11,749 nucleotides of DNA from Thermocaproicibacter sp002410755. Lineage in GTDB: Bacteria; Bacillota; Clostridia; Oscillospirales; Acutalibacteraceae. Below the pieces are notes generated by a model, which saw nothing but the letters and a program-made list of their open reading frames with translations, was not told the origin of the DNA and did no database searches. Below, one piece after another: positions 1 to 6,670 of the stretch. The translations under genes were made by a program, and so were the position numbers. Every line of letters starts with the position of its first letter. The stretch's first letter is position 1. The DNA is taken from positions 1-11,749 of the forward strand of contig DAITDU010000049.1 of NCBI GenBank assembly GCA_036839715.1, written 5' to 3'.

Positions 1-1945
1 TCCCTATTTTACTACCATCCAGTATAACTTTTTTAATTTTTTCCGTTCCTGTCGCACCTATCGCTTCGTAGTTGTCCGCCGTGCCGTCCGGCAGACTGTA
101 GAGGGGCTTAGGAAACATGATTTTTTGGTAAGACGGAAGGCTTTCTAGCGCCGGTTTCCATGAGGTAGCAGTATTCCCCTGTTCAAGCTGAATCCGGAAT
201 CTATACTGTGAAAATGTGCATGGGCTATAGCCTTGTAAAAACAGCCCTCCAACTTCCAACGAACTGGAACCGTGTGCGTAAGCAGGCGTTCCGCCTATAA
301 AAGTCTTGTTGCCTTTTAAGAGTAGCCCGGCGATTATATACGCGGGGTATGAAGTATTTTGCGAAGTATCCCACATTTCATATCCGCCGCCATTGCCACT
401 AAAGCTACCGCTGATTTCCGTAGCGGAAAAAGTATATGGCTTTCCGGATTCAAGCCTGAATTTAGCAGTAGCGTTATGTTCGTATCCTGCGCTCAGCGGC
501 GCATTAAGCAAATTGAAAACTGGGGTCTTACCCTCTGGCACTGTCCCATCCAGCGTAATTGTGCCATCTGCATCGACTGTGCAGGTCACGCCATTTGATG
601 TTGCATTGCCAGATATAGGGTTAAGCAGGTTTCTGTTTTCCGCCGACATTCCTTCCCATTTTTCAATGTACTCAACGCCATGAATCGGCGCAGGATAATC
701 AGGAGACGGAGATTCAGGCACAAAGGGTTCATAAGCAGTTGAAATACTACCTTGCTCAAATTGCACTTTGATATGAACATTATCGTAAGTTTCACCTGCT
801 GTAGCAAAATAAATATCATAATGGTTAATTATCATATCTTCGCTGAATTGCCCTGTCGCTGATTTCTGAGTTACGGAAGAATCTAACCAATCTATTACAA
901 ATGGAAATTGTCGTACTCCATTGCTTCTAGCTATTGTTGGAGCACAAGACAAATTATTCGATATATTGTAGTAGACAGTATGCGTATAGTCTGTATTGAT
1001 TGGCAATTGTAAATTAGAAACAAACGGTATCTTTAACTGAAAATTAACTGTAGGAGAGCCGTTAATTGTGATTTCACCATTGTTTACAGTTGCAGTAATG
1101 CCATTGGCTGAATACGTTCCATCCTCCAAATTTATTAGGTTTTTCCCCTGATGCGTGACCGTCTGCGTCGTGTTGCCGGTGCCAGCCAGGCTTTTTACAA
1201 TGGTACCGAACGGGGCGCCGAATGTGACAGAATTGCCTTTTGCCGTGTGGTCGGTACCGAGGAAATCCCCGCCGTCCAGATTTGCTTCCTGCACACAGCC
1301 GGGATTCTGAAACTGCACGATTTTCAGTGCGCCGGTTGTCCGGTCGCACTGTGCGTATCCCGCCGCCAGCTCTGCAATGCACTTCACAATGTCACGGCAC
1401 GACTGAGTACCACTCGGGGCTTTCTGGACGACACGACCGTCATTGAGGAAACTCGCCGTTGCAAGCGATACGCCAACATGGTTGCAGATTGCCGCCAGGA
1501 GCTGCTTGTTCGTCGTCGGAAAGCTGACCGGCACATCAGAGAACGCCACATCAAACAGGATTAGATTGTCCGCACCTTCAAGCGATACGGACGTCGTCGG
1601 ACGGCTTACATCGTCGATATTAAATATTCCAAGCGGAACCCATTCAAGCGAGCCGCCCGGGAGCTCCAGCCCGAGGACCGGACGCATGATGCCGCCGTTA
1701 AACTGGGTATCGTCATACCTGCCGTCACGGTTCCCAATAGAAATGCTAAAGCTCGCTGCCTTTGCTTCCCCAAGGGTGAGCGTGCTGCCGGTTGCACAGC
1801 CCTCTTCGAGCTTCAGCGAACCCATATCGACGTCTTTATCCGTGAGGCTGAAAGTCTCGAAGGCAGTATCAATTTCCAGCTTCAGCGCGAAAATCCGGTG
1901 TGTTGACTTGATTGCTTCCAGATAATCCAATGATACCGGATACAA
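1..1945 (-). CDS. Tail-tip / tail fibre (receptor-binding) protein, C-terminus beyond window
   Basis: The reading frame stays open from a TTG start at 1945 to the window edge, giving about 648 residues without a stop. The start is fixed by AGGAGG at 1958-1953, seven bases upstream; it begins MYPVSLDYLEAIKST. Residues 1 to about 260 resemble the base domain of siphophage tail-tip proteins, which attaches to the distal tail. From about residue 266 there are two modules of similar plan. Each has a GKNL or RNLL start, an NG(I/V)T.TV stretch, a (E/D).TI..(N/D)G turn, and ends in a F/LEQG.(I/T)(S/A)T..(Y/W)(E/K)P signature. The first also has PSPDYP. These are typical of jelly-roll-like carbohydrate- or receptor-binding parts of Firmicutes phage fibres, so cell-surface recognition is inferred. 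GC falls from about 63% (1321-1380) to about 30% (781-1080), a sign of module exchange. No catalytic motif is visible in the part present. Confidence 0.8.
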   Translation of the reverse strand, partial: MYPVSLDYLEAIKSTHRIFALKLEIDTAFETFSLTDKDVDMGSLKLEEGCATGSTLTLGEAKAASFSISIGNRDGRYDDTQFNGGIMRPVLGLELPGGSLEWVPLGIFNIDDVSRPTTSVSLEGADNLILFDVAFSDVPVSFPTTNKQLLAAICNHVGVSLATASFLNDGRVVQKAPSGTQSCRDIVKCIAELAAGYAQCDRTTGALKIVQFQNPGCVQEANLDGGDFLGTDHTAKGNSVTFGAPFGTIVKSLAGTGNTTQTVTHQGKNLINLEDGTYSANGITATVNNGEITINGSPTVNFQLKIPFVSNLQLPINTDYTHTVYYNISNNLSCAPTIARSNGVRQFPFVIDWLDSSVTQKSATGQFSEDMIINHYDIYFATAGETYDNVHIKVQFEQGSISTAYEPFVPESPSPDYPAPIHGVEYIEKWEGMSAENRNLLNPISGNATSNGVTCTVDADGTITLDGTVPEGKTPVFNLLNAPLSAGYEHNATAKFRLESGKPYTFSATEISGSFSGNGGGYEMWDTSQNTSYPAYIIAGLLLKGNKTFIGGTPAYAHGSSSLEVGGLFLQGYSPCTFSQYRFRIQLEQGNTATSWKPALESLPSYQKIMFPKPLYSLPDGTADNYEAIGATGTEKIKKVILDGSKIG

Positions 1946-1956
1946 AATATCGCCTC

Positions 1957-2310
1957 CTAAAATTCGATATTTTCAAACGACACGTTCCAGTGCGGGCCGA
2001 TATCGGGAGTATTAACATATTCTTTCGTCCGGTCCCCCGCATAAGCCGTAATGGTTTTCCGGCCGTCCGTGTCCGGGAAGGATATCCGGAAGGATACCGG
2101 AGAAACGGCGTTTATCACCGTTGTCGCGTCGGAACCGGTCAGGCTGTCCCATTCCAGCGTAAGCGACCGTGCCCCCTGCCGCACCCGGTCGCGCTGCAAA
2201 AAACCTAACTCGTTGCGTTTTGTGTCTTCACTGTCGAGGTCGGCCTCCTTGATTTTAAATACGGAGGGGTCCGGCATGTTGACTCCGTCGATCTGTATCA
2301 TTGCCGCCAT
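1957..2310 (-). CDS. DUF6711-like tail protein in the distal-tail position
   Basis: A 117-residue protein beginning MAAMIQIDGVNMPDPSVFKI. Its pattern recalls the DUF6711 family of small phage tail proteins: an N-terminal I.I.GV.(L/M)P.PS..K motif, then an RDRVRQGARSLTLEW stretch and a central LT..D...(V/L).A segment. It ends in YAGDR and W.VSFENIEF. The recognition is from remembered family pattern, not a search. AGGAGG lies seven bases before the ATG at 2310; a second ATG at 2301 is less well placed. The gene follows the tape measure gene, whose TAA (2325-2323) directly precedes this AGGAGG, and precedes the fibre gene. That is where siphophages encode the distal tail protein linking tube to tip, so this role is inferred from position. 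The protein is shorter than classic Dit proteins, which run to about 250 residues. Confidence 0.72.
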   Translation of the reverse strand: MAAMIQIDGVNMPDPSVFKIKEADLDSEDTKRNELGFLQRDRVRQGARSLTLEWDSLTGSDATTVINAVSPVSFRISFPDTDGRKTITAYAGDRTKEYVNTPDIGPHWNVSFENIEF

Positions 2311-2322
2311 GCCGCCGCCTCC

Positions 2323-3381
2323 TTATCCGTCCAGCCGTACCAGACGGGAATATTTCCTGACGATTTTTTCAAGCAGGTCACCACTGCGGTCAAGATAAAT
2401 CGGACTTTCCACTGTGATATTGATATCCTTTTCACGCTGTGAAGCGCTTTGCCTTTGAATATTGGGAGAAACATCCGCATTTCCGGCATTCCCATCGATA
2501 CCGGCATACGACAGATCGCCGATACCGCTTGCGTAATTCGGGAACAGCTCTTTTGTTTCCCGCGCAGGAAGTACCCTGGAACCCTCCGGCAAATCGGGGA
2601 ACAGGACGTTGCGCCCGTGCGGGATAAATGCGCGCCCGTCCGGCAACCGGACGAGCTCCCTGTAAGGGGAACCGGAAGCATCATTGACAAGGGCCGGGCC
2701 TCCGGGATGATAATCGGTGCCGCTTGCATGCCCAACCAGCCTTCCAATCCCATATCCGGCCGCACCGCCAAGTGCGGAACCGATAACGGTGCCGAGCGGG
2801 CCGCCGATAATCGTCCCGATAATGCCGCCTACTATTACTCCGACACCGGTCGAGCCGACGCGCCACTTTTGCGCGTTTGTCAGGTTGTCCCAGAATTTAC
2901 GGATCAGGTTTGTTACCAGCGCACCGATTCCCGCCCCAAGGATAGAGCCGAGAGGGCCCAGGAAAATATATCCGATGATTCCGCCTGCAATCGTGCCCGC
3001 AGCGTTCCCGACATCCCACTTCTGCTCGGATGTCAGGGAGCTCCACCATTTGCCTATCATGCCGCCGGCAACCCCGCCGATTCCAACGCCGAGCACGGCG
3101 CCAAGAGGGCCGAAGAGGATACCGCCGATAATCCCACCGATGACTGCCCCGGAGCCAGCGCCGATGCCGACGCCCCACTTCTCAGGCGTTGTGAGGTCTG
3201 CCCACCACTTGCCGATAATGGCTCCTGCCGTTCCAAGGAGCAGCGCACCGACTACAATTCCAATCGGGTTTCCACCCGTGAGAATTCCGCCGATGATACC
3301 GCCGACCGTAGTTGCCGGCACCTGCACCGATTCCGGCACCCCATTTTTCAGGTGTAGTAAGCCCAGTCCACCAAACCCCAA
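2323..3381 (-). CDS. Tape measure protein, C-terminal part (frame-disrupted)
   Basis: This frame carries the second part of the tape measure protein. It has no ribosome binding site and its nominal start (a TTG at 3381) is not credible. Its first 23 residues are the out-of-frame reading of the upstream repeat; real coding begins at about 3312 with TTVGGIIGG. It holds the rest of glycine-rich repeat 2 and repeats 3 to 5, to about residue 211. A soluble tail of about 140 residues follows, with a short DYHPGGPALV stretch and a GRAFIPHGRNVLFPDLPEGS segment, ending in ITVESPIYLDRSGDLLEKIV. A C-terminal region of this kind, with PGG, (V/I)P and LPEGS.V.P elements, is common at the end of Firmicutes tape measure proteins. 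Joined to the 4672-3182 frame by skipping one base, the product is about 782 residues. The stop TAA touches the ribosome binding site of the next gene. Confidence 0.85.
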   Translation of the reverse strand: MGFGGLGLLHLKNGVPESVQVPATTVGGIIGGILTGGNPIGIVVGALLLGTAGAIIGKWWADLTTPEKWGVGIGAGSGAVIGGIIGGILFGPLGAVLGVGIGGVAGGMIGKWWSSLTSEQKWDVGNAAGTIAGGIIGYIFLGPLGSILGAGIGALVTNLIRKFWDNLTNAQKWRVGSTGVGVIVGGIIGTIIGGPLGTVIGSALGGAAGYGIGRLVGHASGTDYHPGGPALVNDASGSPYRELVRLPDGRAFIPHGRNVLFPDLPEGSRVLPARETKELFPNYASGIGDLSYAGIDGNAGNADVSPNIQRQSASQREKDINITVESPIYLDRSGDLLEKIVRKYSRLVRLDG

Positions 3382-3541
3382 TAGCTACTCCGGCGGCGCC
3401 TCCGAGTACATGGCCAACCACACGGCCAACCGGGCCGCCTATCAGCCGGCCGATAATACCGCCGATGATGTACCCTGCCGTGCCGCCGATCCCCGCGCCC
3501 CATTTCTGCGAGTCGGTCAGGCCGTTCCACCACGTGCCGAT
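2749..3541 (-). repeat. Five tandem ~53-codon glycine-rich repeats in the tape measure gene
   Basis: Five units of 53, about 55, 53, 51 and 52 residues follow one another without spacers. The consensus is IG(K/V/T)WW..LT...KWG.G.G...G.IIGGIIG...GPLG..(I/L)G...GG.AG. The units share the pattern but differ at the DNA level, so they are old duplications. The GxxxG and IIGGIIG spacing suggests glycine-zipper helices able to pack together or enter a membrane. A break in reading frame falls inside unit 2, near 3313. Confidence 0.8.
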
Positions 3542-4672
3542 AACCTTCCCCACCTGGTCTGTGACCGCGCCGATATTGTTAACCCACTGCGGGATTTTCA
3601 CCTGCTCAAACATCTGGCTTGCCGACGGCATTCCCGCAGCGGCGGCCGAGCTCCCCGCGCTCTGGTTCTTGCTCAGTGTGTTAATCTGGTCAAATGATGC
3701 AAGGCTTCCTTTTGCCTTCTCGGCCGATTTGGAAACACCGCCAAGCGATTGGGCGTAGTTTACAGCCGCCCGTTTTGCAATGGTAACCGTGGAGGCGTGG
3801 TTGAAGATGCGCGCTGTAAGCATGCCAATGTTATTAAATACGTTGGCAACCGCGTCCGCCACTCGGTTAATGACCGGTGTAATGGCCTGCAGCGCCGGCA
3901 TCAGGGACGCGGCGATACTGTTTTTCAGGTACAGCGCACTGGCAGACAGCTGCGACAAGGTATTGTTTGCGCTGCTGCTGCCCTGCGCAATATTCTGGAA
4001 TCCCTCGCCGATTGACCGGAAAATCATGGACACACCGCGGAACAGCATCATCCGGGCAAACATCATGTTCAGCCTGCGGTTGAATGTATTGGCATGGCTG
4101 CCGGACTGCCGGAATCCATTTCCCAGAGCCTGAAGGCGTTCTCGCAAGGTCCGTGTTTTAGCCGCCGCCGGCACTTCAGCATTGCCGGCTGTCCCTATAC
4201 CGCCGCTGAGCTGCCGGGTTTCCGCTGCAGCTGATTCCGCCGTGTTTCCAAGCTCCGCAATCTGTGTTTTCGTTTCCGCCAAATGGGTTTTCAGCGGAGC
4301 CGTCTGTGCATCCAGCTGGTCAAGCTGAGCATTCAGATTCTTCATCTGCGGATCGTTGCCGACCATGAAATCGAATGACTGGTCTTCTGTCATACCGGTA
4401 AAGCTCGGAAGGCCGGTATATTTATTTACGATAGTGTCCTGCTTTCCATATATACCGGCCATCTTCTGGTTCAGTTTATCAATTTTCGCCTGCGTGCGGC
4501 TGAGTTCTGCCTGCAGCTTTTTCAGGTTGTCCTGTGCTTTCGTGGTGGTAATATTGATATCCGGCGATTTTTTCGGCTGGATGCCTGCAATTTTTTCTTT
4601 CAGCTTGTCAATTTTCGCATGAACCTGTTCGGTTTTCATCGAGATAATGATTTGCAGCTCTTCGACGGTCAC
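3182..4672 (-). CDS. Tape measure protein, N-terminal part (frame-disrupted)
   Basis: The tape measure protein sets tail length, fills the tail tube during assembly and is ejected ahead of the DNA. The GTG start at 4672 overlaps the preceding stop (GTGA), with AGAGGTGAG upstream, so translation is probably coupled. Residues 1 to about 150 are charged and coiled-coil-like, with a duplicated AKIDKL..K.AGI unit (residues 19-31 and 62-74). Around residues 205-240 is a hydrophobic Met/Phe-rich stretch (MMFARMMLFRG), usual in this family. From residue 378 glycine-rich repeats begin (IG.WW..LT...KWG.GIG). After residue 453 the frame turns to nonsense (NYGRRYHRRN) and stops at 3182, while the repeat pattern continues in the other frame. 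Either the gene is genuinely broken or the base is an assembly error. It follows the tail chaperone genes, the standard order. Confidence 0.88.
   Translation of the reverse strand: MTVEELQIIISMKTEQVHAKIDKLKEKIAGIQPKKSPDINITTTKAQDNLKKLQAELSRTQAKIDKLNQKMAGIYGKQDTIVNKYTGLPSFTGMTEDQSFDFMVGNDPQMKNLNAQLDQLDAQTAPLKTHLAETKTQIAELGNTAESAAAETRQLSGGIGTAGNAEVPAAAKTRTLRERLQALGNGFRQSGSHANTFNRRLNMMFARMMLFRGVSMIFRSIGEGFQNIAQGSSSANNTLSQLSASALYLKNSIAASLMPALQAITPVINRVADAVANVFNNIGMLTARIFNHASTVTIAKRAAVNYAQSLGGVSKSAEKAKGSLASFDQINTLSKNQSAGSSAAAAGMPSASQMFEQVKIPQWVNNIGAVTDQVGKVIGTWWNGLTDSQKWGAGIGGTAGYIIGGIIGRLIGGPVGRVVGHVLGGAAGVAIGVWWTGLTTPEKWGAGIGAGAGNYGRRYHRRNSHGWKPDWNCSRCAAPWNGRSHYRQVVGRPHNA
3310..3320 (-). other. 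Frame break in tape measure gene (one extra base)
   Basis: On the minus strand the codons GGT GCC GGC are followed by AACTACGGTC. The upstream frame reads N-Y-G-R-R, whereas skipping one A at 3313 gives T-T-V-G-G-I-I-G-G, which matches the same position of the neighbouring repeats (Y-I-I-G-G-I-I-G, A-V-I-G-G-I-I-G-G). No slippery heptamer is present here. A sequencing or assembly error in a repetitive GC-rich stretch and a true inactivating insertion are both possible. Confidence 0.75.
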
Positions 4673-5040
4673 TTTTTCTCACCTCTCCGCTGATTAAACT
4701 CCGCGGCATATTTCTGCCACTGGGCTTTGCTTTCCCGCCAGCCCCGCGGCCCCACTGAAAACAGGTCCGGATAGGCGACTTTGGGGCTTTTCGGATAATT
4801 ACCCGCAAAAGCAGAGCGGATCAGGGCAGCAAGGTTATAATCCATAACCGCCCTGACCTGCTGCTGCTCCCGGACAGCCGCCTTGTGCCGGCGCTTCCAT
4901 GCTTCGATTTCATCCCCCGCCTCTACATAGGTCATGCGCCAGTACCGGCTTTCCGGAATGCCGATTGTCAGCGCGTCATCTTTCAGCGCCAAGATAGCTT
5001 CCGTTATGCTCCGGTAACATCCGGCTCCTGGCTCTGTACG
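4669..5040 (-). CDS. Tail assembly chaperone, frameshift-encoded T-domain (G-T product)
   Basis: This frame lies between the first tail chaperone gene and the tape measure gene, as the T part of lambda G-T does. It has no convincing ribosome binding site of its own; a TTG at 4992 could be called as a start but looks weak. The frame is entered by -1 slippage at A AAA AAC (5046-5040), after which it reads RTEPGAGCYRSITEAI and stays open to the TGA at 4671-4669. It adds 123 residues to the 108 upstream, giving a product of about 231. The segment is helical and charged, with ESRYW, a WRESKAQWQKYAAEFNQRRG end and many Ala and Arg. In known siphophages the long form recruits the tape measure protein while both forms prevent its aggregation before tube polymerisation. 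Its stop overlaps the tape measure GTG. Confidence 0.82.
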   Translation of the reverse strand, partial: RTEPGAGCYRSITEAILALKDDALTIGIPESRYWRMTYVEAGDEIEAWKRRHKAAVREQQQVRAVMDYNLAALIRSAFAGNYPKSPKVAYPDLFSVGPRGWRESKAQWQKYAAEFNQRRGEKK

Positions 5041-5363
5041 TTTTTTCCGGGCTTTTCCGGCTTGTCGCAGAGTCCAACCTGAGACAGCAGTTCAATCAGG
5101 ATGTCCATGATATCATCCACCCTGCCGCCGGAAGCAATGTACTCATCATACAGTTCACAGACATCACGGAAATTCATCCCGTGATTATAGGTTTGCAGGC
5201 CGCCCCACAGGAGCATAGTTGTTACGGTTGGATCCGACAGATGGTCCGCAGCTTCCGTAAGCCCCATTTTGAGCTGTTTTTCCACCTGCACGGCATTGAG
5301 CGTTGTGAGGCGCAGCCGATATTCTTTTCCGTTCACATTCCAAATTACATAAGGCATATCCAT
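5004..5363 (-). CDS. Tail assembly chaperone, short form (lambda gpG-like)
   Basis: A 119-residue protein beginning MDMPYVIWNVNGKEYRLRLT. AAAGGAG sits seven bases before the ATG at 5363. It lies directly after the major tail protein and before the tape measure gene, the invariant place of tail assembly chaperones. Its plan fits: a short beta-rich start (VNGKEYRLRLTT), a helical body (AVQVEKQLKMGL, LWGGLQTYNHGM, DVCELYDEYIASGG) and an acidic helical end (DDIMDILIELLSQVG). The codons GGA AAA AAC near the end form a -1 slippery site, so a fraction of ribosomes make the longer form instead of ending at the TAA (5006-5004). Function is inferred from place, architecture and the frameshift site; such proteins diverge too fast for clear sequence motifs. 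Confidence 0.85.
   Translation of the reverse strand: MDMPYVIWNVNGKEYRLRLTTLNAVQVEKQLKMGLTEAADHLSDPTVTTMLLWGGLQTYNHGMNFRDVCELYDEYIASGGRVDDIMDILIELLSQVGLCDKPEKPGKNVQSQEPDVTGA
5040..5046 (-). promoter_or_regulatory. Programmed -1 ribosomal frameshift site A AAA AAC
   Basis: In the chaperone frame the codons read GGA AAA AAC, so the heptamer is A AAA AAC, a textbook X XXY YYZ slippery sequence in the correct phase (AAC is codon 108). Slipping back one base joins the downstream open frame exactly. About 15 bases downstream there is only a weak stem, CCGG (5021-5024) with CCGG (5011-5014) around a six-base loop, so any stimulatory structure is uncertain. Confidence 0.88.
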
Positions 5364-5384
5364 ATAAATTCTCCTTTACAAAGT

Positions 5385-5412
5385 TGAGGGGGAGCTTTGC
5401 GCTCCTCCCTCA
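5385..5412 (-). other. Strong hairpin after the major tail protein gene
   Basis: Starting with the TGA stop of the major tail protein, TGAGGG(A)GGAGC pairs with GCTCCCCCTCA over 11 base pairs, with one bulged A and a GCAAA loop. It is followed by AACTTTG rather than a U-run, so it is not a classical intrinsic terminator. It could slow polymerase or protect the 3' end of the abundant capsid and tail-tube message, lowering expression of the chaperone and tape measure genes downstream. This role is inferred. Confidence 0.6.
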
Positions 5413-5850
5413 GGTTGCCGCAACATCTGTGATATTGCTGTTAATGAGCATCTTAGCTTTGAACTGCAGCGCGTCACCGGTACCGCCGCCAACCCGTGTT
5501 GTGCTGACATAGGCAGAAAACGAAAATCCGGTATTGTCCGGGTAAACCAGTTTGAAAAATTTTACCGTATGCGCCGTTTCCGCTGCGCGCAGGGCTTTGT
5601 AGGAGTTCATCAGCAGCTCTTTGCTGGCGTCCTCGGTCTTTGTGTCATCGTTATAGAACTCGAATTCCGGCTCGCCGGGGTCAACAATCCCGGGGATATA
5701 CCGTTTGTTTTTATCCTGAAGGTTCGTGACCTCAATTTTATCTGCCTCAAACGACATATCCGGAACTTTATGCAGACCGTACAGCGTTTTAAACGTACCG
5801 TCCGCGGTATCCGCCATATCAAGGTGCGTGCCAGAGAATGCTGTTTCCAT
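5410..5850 (-). CDS. Major tail (tube) protein
   Basis: A 146-residue protein expected to polymerise into the tail tube. I chose the ATG at 5850, which overlaps the previous stop as TGATG and has AGAGGTGG upstream. A TTG one codon earlier is possible but less likely. It has the beta-rich look of tail tube proteins: a short start (ETAFSGTHLDMAD), a HKVPDMSFEADKIEVTNL strand pair, a central acidic DPGEPEFEFYNDD loop, and an FKLVYPDNTGFSFSAYV strand before a GGTGDALQFKAKMLINS end. The F.FSAYV...G..DALQFKA pattern is usual in lambda V/TP901-1-type tube proteins of Firmicutes phages. The place between tail completion and tail chaperone genes supports it. It lacks a C-terminal Ig-like decoration domain. 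Confidence 0.88.
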   Translation of the reverse strand: METAFSGTHLDMADTADGTFKTLYGLHKVPDMSFEADKIEVTNLQDKNKRYIPGIVDPGEPEFEFYNDDTKTEDASKELLMNSYKALRAAETAHTVKFFKLVYPDNTGFSFSAYVSTTRVGGGTGDALQFKAKMLINSNITDVAAT

Positions 5851-6230
5851 CAAAAACCACCTCTGTATACTTTCTTTTCAATATTATCAACCCATCCGGT
5901 AAAGCCCATCATGTACCGGTGCAGCCCGGACGGGTCTTTTATGAGCTTTCCGGCGCCGCGGGAGAAACCCGCGGAAATCATCTTGCCGCTGACCTGCCCC
6001 GCAAGCTGTGAACACCGCGTGGGGCTGTTTCCGTATGCCGCGGTATCCCACACGTCAATCTGGCATTCATACCGGGAATACCGTTCCTCATTGTTCAGGA
6101 TGGCGGCGGAACTGTTTCCGATTTCCATCAGGGAAACGTAAGGGAACTTTGAATCAATTTCCGGGAAGGCAGGCTGCACCGTGCAGATATCTTCCAGCAG
6201 GCCGGCCACTTCCCGGTTCATATCAATCAT
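5850..6230 (-). CDS. Tail completion / tail terminator-like protein
   Basis: A 126-residue protein starting at an ATG that overlaps the upstream stop (ATGA at 6230-6227). It reads MIDMNREVAGLLEDIC, then FPYVSLMEIGN, YECQIDVWD, CSQLAGQVSGKMISAGF and LHRYMMGFTGWVD. The order of N-terminal helix, (F/Y)P(Y)V....(I/E), a Y.CQIDVW strand, a helix with V...M...GF, and a closing R(Y/F)...F strand pair matches small tail completion or terminator proteins. These cap the tail end that docks on the head (lambda gpU, SPP1 gp17 and the Firmicutes minor capsid families are analogues). Placement between the HK97 gp10-like gene and the major tail protein gene fits. The exact family was not tested. Confidence 0.75.
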   Translation of the reverse strand: MIDMNREVAGLLEDICTVQPAFPEIDSKFPYVSLMEIGNSSAAILNNEERYSRYECQIDVWDTAAYGNSPTRCSQLAGQVSGKMISAGFSRGAGKLIKDPSGLHRYMMGFTGWVDNIEKKVYRGGF

Positions 6231-6670
6231 TTCACCAACCCCCCGATGTCTTCCTTAATGGATCCTTTCACGGCTTCCACTGCTTTGTCCTTGCTTTCAG
6301 CAAACGCCGTGCGCATAAACGGTTGCGGGGGCTGGCCGTGGGACGTGTGCCAGTTGCCTTCCGCGTCCCGGTACCGCCAATACTTTTTCGTCGTGTGCGG
6401 CACAGACGGGTCGCCCTTCGGCCCGGTGCCGAATTCCACATCCGGAGCATAGCTCGTATTAGTTCCGACCGCCGCCATACTTTCGCCCTGCGCTTCGGTA
6501 TGGATACTGTCCCGCAGGTGGCCGGTATCAACCGGGCAGCGGGCTTTCGCCTCCGCTTCAAACACGGCCCCGCCGCGCAGCAGAGCTTTCTGTGCGCTCT
6601 TCGGGATGTCTCCGCCCAGTTTATCCAGCTTTTTCAGGAGCTTATCGAGCCCCTTAACCTGGACTTCCAA
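6227..6670 (-). CDS. HK97 gp10-like head-tail joining protein
   Basis: A 147-residue protein with the signature of the HK97 gp10 family. It has an amphipathic start (VQVKGLDKLLKKLDKLGGDI), CPVDTGHLRDSI at about residues 45-56, SYAPDVEFGTG at about 73-83, and GQPPQPFMRTAF near residues 113-124, followed by a helical end. These are the most diagnostic motifs in the tail-completion region of this window. The start is TTG at 6670 with GAGGCG seven bases upstream; both lie inside the end of the preceding gene, a 17-base overlap. The end overlaps the next ATG as ATGA. The protein acts at the head-tail interface or in tail completion. An insertion with TTKKYWRYRDAEGNWHTSHG, which many family members carry, is present. 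Confidence 0.9.
   Translation of the reverse strand: MEVQVKGLDKLLKKLDKLGGDIPKSAQKALLRGGAVFEAEAKARCPVDTGHLRDSIHTEAQGESMAAVGTNTSYAPDVEFGTGPKGDPSVPHTTKKYWRYRDAEGNWHTSHGQPPQPFMRTAFAESKDKAVEAVKGSIKEDIGGLVK

Noticed and set aside
1151..1925. Plus-strand open frames of 137 and 160 codons opposite the tail fibre gene
   Set aside because: The minus frame is continuous, has a strong start and coherent tail-tip motifs; the plus frames are Ser/Arg-rich shadows.
3182..3381. Programmed frameshifting as an explanation of the tape measure frame change
   Set aside because: The needed shift is +1 at GGC AAC with no slippery run, rare codon or stop at the site, so mutation or sequence error is more likely.
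2449..3697. Long plus-strand open frames (302 and 326 codons) across the tape measure region
   Set aside because: They are antisense to the GC-rich glycine repeats, have no ribosome binding sites, and read as low-complexity Pro/Ala/Ile repeats that mirror the real gene.
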